Assembly: GCA_947478535.1 (NCBI GenBank)
Contig: CANJXD010000258.1
Location: forward strand, 1-7,900
Source of the DNA: Acetobacteraceae bacterium
GTDB lineage: Bacteria; Pseudomonadota; Alphaproteobacteria; Acetobacterales; Acetobacteraceae
Length of the DNA stretch: 7,900 bases
Direction: 5' to 3'
The first letter of the stretch is position 1; the number at the start of each line of letters is the position of its first letter. Below the pieces are notes generated by a model that was given only the letters and a program-made list of their open reading frames with translations, did no database searches and was not told the origin of the DNA. The position numbers and the translations under genes are program-made. This document shows, one piece after another, positions 1 to 5,904 of the stretch.

Positions 1-241
1 AGGGCTGGCCGGACCCGCTCTGCCCGCGCGCGAGTTCGTTGGGCTGCGCGAAGTAATCGGCGATGCCGCGGCGCTGCGCCTCCGTCGTCGCGTTCACCAG
101 CCACATCAGCAGGAAGAACGCCATCATCGCAGTCACGAAATCCGCGTAGGCGATCTTCCAGGCGCCACCGTGGTGGCCGCCTCCCTCATCATCGCTGATG
201 CGCTTGATGACGATCGTCGCGTTCTTGCCGAGCTTGGCCAT
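1..241 (-). CDS. motB: Flagellar motor stator protein MotB, N-terminal part (runs off window)
   Basis: MotB pairs with MotA to form the ion-conducting stator of the flagellar motor; its C-terminal OmpA-like domain, which anchors it to peptidoglycan, would lie beyond the window. The 80 visible residues contain a short basic cytoplasmic start, then WKIAYADFVTAMMAFF at about 28-43, the family's signature, leading into a single membrane helix (about 35-50). Asp34 in this motif corresponds to the essential proton-carrying Asp32 of E. coli MotB, so the stator is probably proton-driven. A Gly/His-rich patch (GGGHHGG, about 20-26) precedes the helix. The ATG has GGAAG upstream at suitable spacing. 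It starts 31 bases after the response regulator's stop on the same strand, so the two are probably co-transcribed. The gene is truncated only by the window edge. Confidence 0.95.
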   Translation of the reverse strand, partial: MAKLGKNATIVIKRISDDEGGGHHGGAWKIAYADFVTAMMAFFLLMWLVNATTEAQRRGIADYFAQPNELARGQSGSGQP

Positions 242-272
242 GCGCTGTCGCTTCCGCTATCCGTCGCGTCGC

Positions 273-1049
273 TCAGGCGCCGACCAGGCCGAAGCCGGCC
301 ACGGGCACCAGATGGGCACGGCGCGCGCGGGGCTGGCCGGTGGCGTGCCGGGCGCGCGCCGCGGCAATGGCCGCCGGCCCCGGCTCTTCCGCCATGTAGC
401 CAACACCCCAGACGGTGCGGACGATCTCCGCCGCACCCGCCGCTGCCAGCTTGCGCCGCAGCTTGCAGACGAAGACATCGATGATGCGCAGGTCCGGCCC
501 TTCCTCATCGCCGTAGAGGCGGCTCATGAAGCGCTCCTTCGTCATCAGCGCGGAACGCCGCAGCAGCAGCGTCTCCAGCACGTCGAATTCGCGGCCGGTG
601 ATGGCGACAAGGCGGCCATCCACCGAGACCGTCTGGCGGTCCCGGTCCAGTTCCACATTCCCGCAGATGAGGGTGGAGGACACATGCGCCGCCGTCCGCC
701 GCACCATCGCCTGCACCCGCGCGACGACAACGCCAGGCGCCATGCCGGCGGAGATCACATCATCGGCGCCGCAGTTCAGCGCCATCTCCTCCTCCGCCGC
801 CGGGCGCGCCGCGGCCATCACCAGCACCGGCACCTGTTCACCGCGCTGGCGGATCTCGCGCAGCACCGGCAGCGCCTCCGCGCCAATCGCCGCGACGTCC
901 AGCACCACCGCATCGAAGGGCCCGTGCCGCTCGGCCAGGGTGCCGGTTTCGGCCAGGCTCGGCGCACGCTCCACGAAGCGGCCGCCACCGGTCATCGCGG
1001 CGCGAAGACCGGCGGTATCGCCATCACTGGAGCCAAGCAGGATACGCAT
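273..1049 (-). CDS. CtrA-like OmpR-family response regulator with degenerate receiver
   Basis: This 258-residue protein has an N-terminal receiver-like domain (1-118), a winged-helix DNA-binding domain (about 125-223) and a 35-residue Arg/Ala-rich tail. The DNA-binding half strongly resembles CtrA: TGREFDVLETLLLRR, TKERFMSRLYG, DLRIIDVFVCKLRRKL and TVWGVGYM. The receiver is divergent. Asp51 aligns with the phosphoacceptor (FDAVVLD), but the acidic pair near the N-terminus reads SSD (residues 7-9), the conserved Thr/Ser position is Ala79, and the switch Lys position is Ala101. Phosphorylation control may therefore be weak or absent (inference). The gene sits between fliX and motB, suggesting a flagellar regulator, perhaps analogous in role to FtcR of Brucella, rather than CtrA itself. 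The start was chosen where the receiver fold begins (MRILL), with GAGG upstream. An in-frame ATG at 1136 would overlap the end of fliX and add 29 Pro-rich residues. Confidence 0.85.
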   Translation of the reverse strand: MRILLGSSDGDTAGLRAAMTGGGRFVERAPSLAETGTLAERHGPFDAVVLDVAAIGAEALPVLREIRQRGEQVPVLVMAAARPAAEEEMALNCGADDVISAGMAPGVVVARVQAMVRRTAAHVSSTLICGNVELDRDRQTVSVDGRLVAITGREFDVLETLLLRRSALMTKERFMSRLYGDEEGPDLRIIDVFVCKLRRKLAAAGAAEIVRTVWGVGYMAEEPGPAAIAAARARHATGQPRARRAHLVPVAGFGLVGA

Positions 1050-1128
1050 CGGACGGAGCCTCGCGGTCTTCGGAGGAACGGAGCCGCCGAAGGGCGATCC
1101 CGGAGTGTCGTTGGGGGTGGGCGTTTCG

Positions 1129-1578
1129 TCAGGCATCGGTGTTGCGGGGGGCGAATGCCGGGGTGGCGAGGGACAGCTTTGCCAGTTCCAGGCGCAGACG
1201 AAGCGCGATCGGCCCGCAGAGCCGCTTCGCCTCCGGGCTTTCGGCGGCGAGCCGTTCGGCTTCCCCCGCCGCATCCTCCAGCATGCCGAGGGAAAGCCCC
1301 CCGGCACCGAGCAGGCCGCATTGCAGGCGCCGCAGCAGGCCTAAGCCGGCCTCGGCCGCTTCCTCCACCGGGCGGCGCCGGCGGCGTGGCGGTGGGTGGT
1401 CCCCGGCATCGCCCTGGATGGCGAGCAACCCGCCGGCGGCATGGGTGCCGGAAGCAGGCGCCGGGCTCTCCCGCGCCTCCGTGCCACCCAGTATCCCGGC
1501 AAAATCCCCCCGCACCCCGCGCGCACGGGCGGCGGCGAGGCTCGGAAGGGGCAGGCCGGAAGCGGCGACGCGCAGCAT
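1129..1578 (-). CDS. fliX: FliX-like flagellar assembly regulator
   Basis: FliX in Caulobacter couples completion of early flagellar structures to class III/IV gene expression through the sigma-54 activator FlbD. This 149-residue protein has the family layout: a basic, Gly/Ala/Pro-rich N-terminus, a GGLLAIQGD segment (about 49-57), a run of arginines (about 65-69) followed by an amphipathic helix rich in Leu (GLGLLRRLQCGLL), and a C-terminal ALRLRLELAKLS segment matching the family's ELAKL ending. Identity is moderate and the call rests on this motif order plus the neighbouring motB and regulator genes. The ATG at 1578 has GAGG upstream. The stop overlaps the optional upstream start of the regulator gene in the string ATGCCTGA, which would allow translational coupling. 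No FlbD gene is visible in the window. Confidence 0.75.
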   Translation of the reverse strand: MLRVAASGLPLPSLAAARARGVRGDFAGILGGTEARESPAPASGTHAAGGLLAIQGDAGDHPPPRRRRRPVEEAAEAGLGLLRRLQCGLLGAGGLSLGMLEDAAGEAERLAAESPEAKRLCGPIALRLRLELAKLSLATPAFAPRNTDA

Positions 1579-1655
1579 CAAAGCGGAACCTCGGTTGATG
1601 ATCTGTGCCGTTCCTGCGCCCCGTCGATTTCTGCCCTGTGAACAGCGAGCGGCGC

Positions 1656-1672
1656 GGTTAAGCGGCGATTTC
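1656..1672 (-). promoter_or_regulatory. Possible CtrA-type half-site upstream of fliX
   Basis: On the minus strand the sequence reads GAAA, seven bases, then TTAACC. The right half is a perfect CtrA half-site (consensus TTAA-N7-TTAACC), while the left half matches only its last two bases. It lies about 80 bases upstream of the fliX start, in the gap shared with the transglycosylase gene. In a GC-rich genome TTAA is uncommon, but one half-site can occur by chance. Confidence 0.25.
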
Positions 1673-1692
1673 CTGGCATGGCGGTTGCCAGG
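1672..1692 (+). promoter_or_regulatory. Perfect inverted repeat / sigma-54-like element at transglycosylase start
   Basis: CCTGGCA and TGCCAGG form perfect 7-bp arms around a 7-bp centre, ending 8 bases before the ATG at 1701. The right arm contains the AGG of the likely ribosome binding site, so a folded RNA could mask it. The same bases read as a sigma-54 element, TGGCATG-N4-TTGC (1674-1688), with the usual spacing. From it transcription would begin near 1700, giving an almost leaderless message. Operator, RNA hairpin and promoter are alternatives that I cannot separate from sequence. Confidence 0.4.
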
Positions 1693-1700
1693 ACGGCGGC

Positions 1701-2702
1701 ATGATCTGCATTCGCCGCCTCCTCCTCCCTCTCCTCGCCACCATGATGGTGGCGGCCACCGCCCTGCCGGTGCGGGCGCAAAATGCGCTCTGCCGGGCGG
1801 CCATCACGGCGGCGGAGGCCGAGTACAGCATCCCCGACCGGCTTCTGCTGGGGATCGGCCGCGTCGAATCCGGGCGGCGGGACCCGGAGACGGGCGCCTT
1901 CGACCCCTGGCCCTGGACGATCAACGCGGAAGGACGCGGCAGTTTTTTCCCTACCCGCCAGGCAGCAATTGCCGCCGTGCGGGAATTGCAGGCCGGCGGC
2001 ATGCGCTCCATCGATGTCGGCTGCATGCAGATCAACCTGCGCCACCACCCGGAGGCCTTCGCCAATCTGGAGGAAGCCTTCGACCCGTTGGCCAATGCCC
2101 GCTACTCCGCGCGCTTCCTGACCAATCTGCGCAACCGCGCCGGGGATTGGACAACGGCTTCGGGCCACTACCATTCACAGACGCCGGACCTGGCCACCGC
2201 CTATCGCCAGCGCCTCGCCAATGTCCTGGCCCGCGAACGGCAGGCGCCCTCCGCGGAGCCGCCGGCCACGCTGCTGGCCGCCGCCAGCAGCGCCGCCGCC
2301 CAGCCAGGCCCCGGCGCGGTGGCCCAAGCGCCTGTCGCCTTCACGCCCTTCAATGGGCGGGGGCTCGATGCCTATCGCGGCGCGCCGATCGTGATCGCCG
2401 GGCGCGGCCCGGCCCCGATGGCCGCATCCACGGCCACCCGGCCGATGCCGGCTTCGGCCCAGGCGCAGGTGACTGGCCAGGCGCCGGCTTCTGGCCAAGC
2501 AATGGCGGCGCGCGGCACCCCGGTGCCGCCTCCGCCGCCCGCCGCGCCGGCCTACTTCTCCCTCGCCTGGCGCGGCCAGACGGCGGGGGCCGGCCCCTCC
2601 TCGCCCCTGGCGGCTACAGGGTCACTGTTCACCACGCCGCGCACGGGCAGCCAGGTGGCAGACGCCGCCCCGGCCTCGATCGGCAATCGCCGCCTGTTCT
2701 GA
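1701..2702 (+). CDS. Secreted lytic transglycosylase (SLT/goose-lysozyme-like fold)
   Basis: This 333-residue enzyme probably cleaves the glycan strand of peptidoglycan with formation of 1,6-anhydromuramic acid. Residues 1-26 form a signal peptide (basic MICIRR, hydrophobic stretch, cleavage likely after VRA). The SLT domain spans about 28-180: GIGRVESG carries the catalytic Glu56, WTINAEGRG follows at about 72-80, GCMQINLRHHP at about 108-117 is the substrate-groove motif, and GHYHS lies near 155-159. Residues 181-333 are a Pro/Ala-rich, low-complexity tail without a recognisable domain. Divergent placement from fliX suggests a wall-remodelling enzyme for flagellar rod passage, as SltF does in Rhodobacter, but a general-purpose transglycosylase is equally compatible. 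AGGA lies upstream of the ATG. The tail could be a wall-interacting linker, or a partner-binding region (inference). Confidence 0.9.
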   Translation: MICIRRLLLPLLATMMVAATALPVRAQNALCRAAITAAEAEYSIPDRLLLGIGRVESGRRDPETGAFDPWPWTINAEGRGSFFPTRQAAIAAVRELQAGGMRSIDVGCMQINLRHHPEAFANLEEAFDPLANARYSARFLTNLRNRAGDWTTASGHYHSQTPDLATAYRQRLANVLARERQAPSAEPPATLLAAASSAAAQPGPGAVAQAPVAFTPFNGRGLDAYRGAPIVIAGRGPAPMAASTATRPMPASAQAQVTGQAPASGQAMAARGTPVPPPPPAAPAYFSLAWRGQTAGAGPSSPLAATGSLFTTPRTGSQVADAAPASIGNRRLF

Positions 2703-2795
2703 AAGCACCGGGGCCGGCAGGATTCTCGCGAAATTCATCGCATTCTGCGCGGGAAGGCGCCGTGCAGCCGAGCCGTCCCCCATTTCCGCAGCCTG

Positions 2796-3383
2796 CTAGG
2801 CCAAGGGCGCTCCGCTACCGACGCGCCCGGCGCGGATGGCCCGGCGGCGGCGCAGCAACCAGCGGACGACGAAGAAGCCGAGCACGCTGAAGGCGATGGC
2901 GCCGATGGCCCAGAAGATATTGTCCACGCCGATCAGACCGCCGAGGAACCAGCCCGCCGCGACGAAGCTGCCGGCCCAGACCCCGGCGCCGATGAAGTTC
3001 AGTATTGCGAAATAGCGGTACCGCATCCCCGCCATGCCGCAGGCCGCCGCCGCCACATTGCGGATGCCATAAAGGAAGCGGAAGGACAGCACGAAATAGG
3101 CGCCGTAGCGGTGCAGCAGCGCCGCGGCCTTGGCGAACTGCGCCTTGGCCTTCGGCATTCGCGCCAGCACCCGCGGCCCGAAATGCTTTCCGAGCAGGAA
3201 CCAGCACTGATCCCCGGCGAAAGACCCCGTCCAGGCAGCGATCATCAGCAGGAGGGGGTCGATGATGCCCGTCGCCGCGCCGACGGCGGCGGCAGCGATG
3301 ACAAAGGTCTCCCCTTCCAGGAACGCCCAGAGGAAGACCCCCAGATAGGCGAGGTTACCCCATTCCTCCCAGATCTCGGCCAA
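2796..3383 (-). CDS. DedA-family (VTT domain) membrane protein
   Basis: DedA/VTT proteins are inner-membrane transporters or scramblases linked to lipid-carrier recycling, proton motive force and drug tolerance. The 195 residues include a reentrant/hydrophobic region starting with FLWAFLEGETFVI (17-29), GSFAGDQCWFLLGKHFG (about 53-69), and the core motif SFRFLYGIRN (100-109) followed by an Ala/Gly-rich helix; two C-terminal helices and a basic tail (RRRR) complete it. Arg102 and Arg108 have the six-residue spacing of the two essential arginines of E. coli YqjA/YghB. The usual Pro-Gly before the second arginine is Tyr-Gly here. The start is TTG at 3383: an in-frame TGA directly precedes it, and GGAGAAG lies at good spacing, so no other upstream start is possible. 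It converges with the transglycosylase gene. The exact substrate is unknown. Confidence 0.88.
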   Translation of the reverse strand: MAEIWEEWGNLAYLGVFLWAFLEGETFVIAAAAVGAATGIIDPLLLMIAAWTGSFAGDQCWFLLGKHFGPRVLARMPKAKAQFAKAAALLHRYGAYFVLSFRFLYGIRNVAAAACGMAGMRYRYFAILNFIGAGVWAGSFVAAGWFLGGLIGVDNIFWAIGAIAFSVLGFFVVRWLLRRRRAIRAGRVGSGAPLA

Positions 3384-3394
3384 TCACTCTTCTC

Positions 3395-3417
3395 CCAGTC
3401 GTGAGGATCATGACTGG
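3395..3417. promoter_or_regulatory. Near-perfect 23-bp palindrome upstream of the DedA gene
   Basis: CCAGTCGTGA and TCATGACTGG are 10-bp arms with one mismatch (a G-T pair in RNA) around a 3-base centre. It ends 12 bases before the TTG start, just before the ribosome binding site. It could be an operator for a dimeric regulator or a leader hairpin affecting translation. No regulator gene adjoins it. Confidence 0.4.
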
Positions 3418-3530
3418 TTTGACATGATCGTATCGATCCCCGCCAGGGGGGTACATTCAGAATTCATACGACAAGCCGACCGCGCAACCCAGCGCCGTGA
3501 CGCCTGAGGATCAGGTCGTGATGGGCTTTG

Positions 3531-3596
3531 GCAAGCCTTCACGGGAAGGCCCGCAAGCCGGATCGCGGGGCAGCGCAAGCCGGGACTGGCCCAGCC
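3531..3596. repeat. Three GCAAGCC boxes with exact 22-bp period
   Basis: GCAAGCC occurs at 3531, 3553 and 3575, that is, at a precise 22-bp step; the bases between are not conserved except for some GG/GC-rich similarity between units two and three. A related ACAAGCC occurs at 3471. The array sits in the 270-base gap (3384-3653) between the DedA start and the pyridoxal kinase end. This gap also has a GCCTTC-ACGG-GAAGGC hairpin (3535-3550) and a longer GCGGGGC/GCCCCGC pairing (3565-3600), neither with a T-tract, and no credible gene. The phased boxes resemble an iteron or cooperative binding array; the hairpins alternatively suggest a factor-independent-like end for the pyridoxal kinase message. 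Confidence 0.4.
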
Positions 3597-3653
3597 CCGC
3601 CTCCCCAATGCACCGCAAAACTTTGCTGAACTGTCATGTTTCACGAATCCCCG

Positions 3654-4553
3654 TCAGCAGCCCTGCGCCCGGAAAACCCGGCTCGGCGTGACGAATTCTT
3701 CCTGCGCCGCGACCGTCAGGATCTCCCGGCTCCCGGCATCCGCCGTCCGCCGCAGCAGCCCGAAGATGGAGGAGGCCGCCGCCGCCAGGGCCACCGCGGC
3801 TTCCCCCCAGCGCAGCCGGTGGAACAGGAACAGCGCGGCGATCGCATCCCCCGCACCGTTGACATTGACCGGCAGCAGCGGCGTGCGGACACGCCAGAAA
3901 GACCCGCCCTCCCCCGCCAGCAGGTCCATCGCATCATCGGGAGTGTCCGCCACCCGCAGGCTGGTCACCAGCACGCAGCGCGGGCCGCGGGCCTGCAAGG
4001 CGGTGATGGCGCGCTTCGCCTCCTCCAATGTCGTGACCGGCCCGCCGCTGAGCCATTCCAGCTCGAACTGGTTGGGCGTGATGATGTCGGCCACGGGAAT
4101 GGCGCGGTCGCGCATGAACTCCGGAATGCCGGGGCGGACGAAGACGCCACGGCCGACATCGCCGATCACGGGATCGCAGCAATACATCGCCGCCGGGTTC
4201 GCCACCTTCACGCGGGACACCGCGGACAGGATCGCCTCGCCGATCTCCGCCGCGCCCATGTAGCCGGACAGCACGGCATCGCAGCGCGGCAGCACGCCGC
4301 GTTCGGCAATGCCTTCCACCAACTCCGCGATCAGCTCCGGCCCGAAGACGCTGCCGCGCCAGGCGCCATACCCCGTGTGGTTCGAGAACTGCACGGTATT
4401 CACCGCCCAGACCTCCGCCCCCAGCCGCTGCAAGGGAAAGACCGCGGAGGCATTGCCGACATGCCCGTAGCTGACCCAGGACTGGATGCTGAGGATGTTC
4501 AAGGGCCGCCCAGGATCAGCGGGGGCCGCGTCGGTCGGGGAGGCCGCGTTCAC
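3654..4553 (-). CDS. pdxY: Pyridoxal kinase, PdxY type
   Basis: The enzyme phosphorylates pyridoxal with ATP to form pyridoxal 5'-phosphate in the B6 salvage pathway. The 299 residues follow E. coli PdxY closely: [15 protein letters not shown] (20-34), [13 protein letters not shown] (51-63), [10 protein letters not shown] (91-100), CCDPVIGD (125-132), [13 protein letters not shown] (156-168) and the anion-hole/catalytic GAGDA (233-237, Asp236 the likely base). Compared with E. coli there are about 17 extra, Ala/Pro-rich residues at the N-terminus. The start is GTG at 4553, overlapping the SDR stop as GTGA, which indicates translational coupling. A TTG at 4502, directly before NILSIQS, would give the usual family length and is a real alternative. 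It belongs to the ribokinase superfamily and could also act on hydroxymethylpyrimidine-like substrates, but the match to PdxY is stronger. Confidence 0.92.
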   Translation of the reverse strand: MNAASPTDAAPADPGRPLNILSIQSWVSYGHVGNASAVFPLQRLGAEVWAVNTVQFSNHTGYGAWRGSVFGPELIAELVEGIAERGVLPRCDAVLSGYMGAAEIGEAILSAVSRVKVANPAAMYCCDPVIGDVGRGVFVRPGIPEFMRDRAIPVADIITPNQFELEWLSGGPVTTLEEAKRAITALQARGPRCVLVTSLRVADTPDDAMDLLAGEGGSFWRVRTPLLPVNVNGAGDAIAALFLFHRLRWGEAAVALAAAASSIFGLLRRTADAGSREILTVAAQEEFVTPSRVFRAQGC

Positions 4554-5293
4554 GCGCAGCGCCCGCCATCGACCGGCAGCAGCACGCCGGTGATGAAGCT
4601 CGACGCATCCTCGCCGAGCCAGACGCAGGCATTGGCGATATCGGCAGGCGTGGACATCCGCCCGAGCGGGATGGAGGCGACGAAGCGCGCCCGGGTTTCC
4701 GGCGTATCCGGCCCGCCCATGAATTCGGTCAACAGCCCGGTGGCGCTGATGACCGGGCAGATGGCGTTGACGCGGATATTGTCCTTGCCGAATTCCTGCG
4801 CCATCGCGAGGGTCGCGGTATTCACCGCGCCCTTGGTCGAATTGTACCAGGTGAGCCCGGGCCGCGGCCGCATGCCCGCGGTGGAGGAAACATTGATGAT
4901 GGACCCGCCGCCGCGCGCCTTCAGCACCGGCACGCTGGCGCGCACCATCCAGAAGATGGATTTCACATTCACCGCATAGACGCGGTCGAATTCCGCTTCC
5001 GTCACCTCCAGGATCGGCTTGTTCCGATGCGTGGTGCCGGCATTGTTCACGACGATGTCGAGTCCGCCGAATTCCGCGACGGCGAGGTCCACCAGCGCCT
5101 GCACATCGGCTTCCCGCGACACATCGCCGCCCGCGGCGATGCCGCCGATTTCCGCCGCGACGCGTCGCGCGCCGTCCAGATTCATGTCGGCGACGATGAC
5201 CTTCGCCCCCTCGGCCGCGTAGCGCCGCGCGATGCCCTCCCCGAAGCCGGAGGCCGCACCGGTGACGATGGTGGCTTTTCCCTGGAGGCGCAT
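4550..5293 (-). CDS. SDR-family NAD(P)-dependent oxidoreductase
   Basis: This is a classical short-chain dehydrogenase of 247 residues. TGAASGFG (11-18) is the dinucleotide-binding turn, and Asp36 at the end of the second strand (VIVAD) predicts a preference for NAD over NADP. NNAG is at 83-86, and the catalytic set is Asn109, Ser137, Tyr150 and Lys154 (YNSTK). The C-terminal [14 protein letters not shown] is typical. The substrate cannot be read from the sequence. It is the first gene of an operon with the pyridoxal kinase, so a vitamin B6-related or other alcohol/aldehyde substrate is possible, but it does not look close to the known Mesorhizobium pyridoxal 4-dehydrogenase as I recall that sequence. 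The start ATG at 5293 follows GAGAGGG; a longer reading from 5398 begins upstream of the predicted promoter and is disfavoured. Confidence 0.93.
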   Translation of the reverse strand: MRLQGKATIVTGAASGFGEGIARRYAAEGAKVIVADMNLDGARRVAAEIGGIAAGGDVSREADVQALVDLAVAEFGGLDIVVNNAGTTHRNKPILEVTEAEFDRVYAVNVKSIFWMVRASVPVLKARGGGSIINVSSTAGMRPRPGLTWYNSTKGAVNTATLAMAQEFGKDNIRVNAICPVISATGLLTEFMGGPDTPETRARFVASIPLGRMSTPADIANACVWLGEDASSFITGVLLPVDGGRCA

Positions 5294-5310
5294 GGCGTGG
5301 AACCCTCTCT

Positions 5311-5342
5311 TTCTGGCCTTCTGGCCTTCTGGCCTTCTGGCC
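5311..5342. repeat. Four perfect tandem copies of an 8-bp unit (TTCTGGCC)
   Basis: TTCTGGCC is repeated four times without error, 18 bases upstream of the SDR start. In the SDR transcript the unit reads GGCCAGAA, so each junction makes an AGAAGG string resembling a ribosome binding site. The array lies between the predicted promoter and the true ribosome binding site. Such short identical units are prone to slippage, so copy number may vary among strains (inference). Confidence 0.85.
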
Positions 5343-5356
5343 GTGCTCTCCGCCCC

Positions 5357-5385
5357 GCTATGCGGCCGGGGGGTGGTGTGATCAA
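5357..5385 (-). promoter_or_regulatory. Sigma-70-type promoter for the SDR-pdxY operon
   Basis: On the minus strand TTGATC (5385-5380) and CATAGC (5362-5357) are separated by 17 bases. Transcription would start near 5350, immediately before the 8-bp tandem repeat, giving a leader of about 57 bases. Confidence 0.5.
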
Positions 5386-5441
5386 GCCCGTGATCCATCC
5401 CTGGGGCGCGCCGGGCACGGCCTGGTCATGCGCGCGGCCAG

Positions 5442-5470
5442 TTGCGCGGCCGGGCAGCCTCCTCTATAGG
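5442..5470 (+). promoter_or_regulatory. Sigma-70-type promoter for rpmE
   Basis: TTGCGC (5442-5447) and TATAGG (5465-5470) are separated by 17 bases. The predicted start near 5477 gives a leader of about 55 bases before the rpmE ATG. It is divergent from the SDR promoter. Confidence 0.6.
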
Positions 5471-5530
5471 CGCCTTCCCCAATGCCTGCCGGTCACCTTC
5501 GGCGGGCTCAGTTGCATGAGCGGCGGACCG

Positions 5531-5761
5531 ATGAAGCCCGACATCCACCCCGACTACCACACGATCACCATCACCATGACGGATGGCACCGTGTTCACCA
5601 CCCGGTCCTGCTACGGGAAGGAAGGGGATTCGATGCGGCTCGATATCGACCCGAAATCCCACCCGGCCTGGACCGGCCAGCAGCGCGTGATGGACACGGG
5701 CGGCCAGATCGCCAAGTTCAACAAGAAGTTCGCGAGCATCGGCGTCCGCAAGGCAGGCTGA
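5531..5761 (+). CDS. rpmE: 50S ribosomal protein L31
   Basis: L31 bridges the large-subunit central protuberance and the small-subunit head. The 76-residue product starts [10 protein letters not shown] and continues with [26 protein letters not shown] and the basic FNKKF segment, all typical of alphaproteobacterial L31. The only cysteine is Cys27, so the four-cysteine zinc site of E. coli L31 is absent and the protein is of the zinc-independent (C-minus) kind. An ATG at 5516 in frame would add five residues (MSGGP); I chose 5531 because family members begin at the MKxxIHP sequence. The gene is monocistronic, between its own promoter and a strong hairpin terminator. Confidence 0.95.
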   Translation: MKPDIHPDYHTITITMTDGTVFTTRSCYGKEGDSMRLDIDPKSHPAWTGQQRVMDTGGQIAKFNKKFASIGVRKAG

Positions 5762-5794
5762 AGCCTCCCTCACGGGCGGATTTCCTGGCGTTTC

Positions 5795-5838
5795 GCGGCG
5801 CGCTCCGGGCACCCCCCGGGGCGCGCCGCTTCGCTTTG
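5795..5838 (+). terminator. rpmE terminator hairpin
   Basis: GCGGCGCGC pairs with GCGCGCCGC, then a T-G pair, then CCGGG with CCCGG around a 5-base loop: a 15-bp stem (5795-5829). It is followed by the modestly T-rich TTCGCTTT. The long stem and position 33 bases after the rpmE stop support termination, although the T-tract is interrupted. Confidence 0.7.
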
Positions 5839-5847
5839 TGGCGCCCC

Positions 5848-5880
5848 CTTGAACCGAGGGGGCCGACCGACCAATTCCTG
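5848..5880 (+). promoter_or_regulatory. RpoH (heat-shock sigma)-like promoter for hsp20
   Basis: CTTGAA (5848-5853) is an exact heat-shock -35 box, and CCAATTCCTG (5871-5880) fits most of the alphaproteobacterial -10 pattern CYTATNTNNG; the gap is one base wider than usual. The start would be near 5886, leaving a leader of about 120 bases. The -35 box overlaps a 7-bp inverted repeat (5843-5849 with 5857-5863). Confidence 0.55.
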
Positions 5881-5904
5881 CGATGCCGACGGTGCCCATT
5901 CGGG

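Noticed and set aside
198..1598. Long plus-strand open frame of 466 codons over the flagellar genes
   Set aside because: Arg/His/Pro-rich translation with no family resemblance, antisense to motB, the regulator and fliX; a GC-rich shadow frame.
2723..2755. TTCTCGCG/CGCGGGAA pairing between the transglycosylase and DedA stops as a terminator
   Set aside because: Long 17-base loop, one wobble pair and no T-tract on either strand; too weak to call.
1139..2890. Long plus-strand open frame of 583 codons across fliX and the transglycosylase
   Set aside because: Low-complexity Arg/Pro/Ala translation in another frame of two well-supported genes.
3395..3600. CRISPR array or mobile-element end formed by the GCAAGCC boxes and palindrome
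   Set aside because: The repeats are only 7 bases with 15-base fillers, there are no cas or transposase genes, and no flanking target duplication.
3408..3644. Minus-strand open frame of 78 codons in the gap before the DedA gene
   Set aside because: Atypical composition, no family motif, no ribosome binding site evident, and it runs through the repeat boxes.
3636..4979. Plus-strand open frame of 447 codons opposite pdxY and the SDR gene
   Set aside because: Antisense shadow of two genes with clear active-site motifs; no recognisable domain.
4550..5398. Longer SDR protein starting 35 codons upstream
   Set aside because: Its ATG lies upstream of the predicted promoter, it would encode the tandem repeat, and SDR proteins start at the position chosen.
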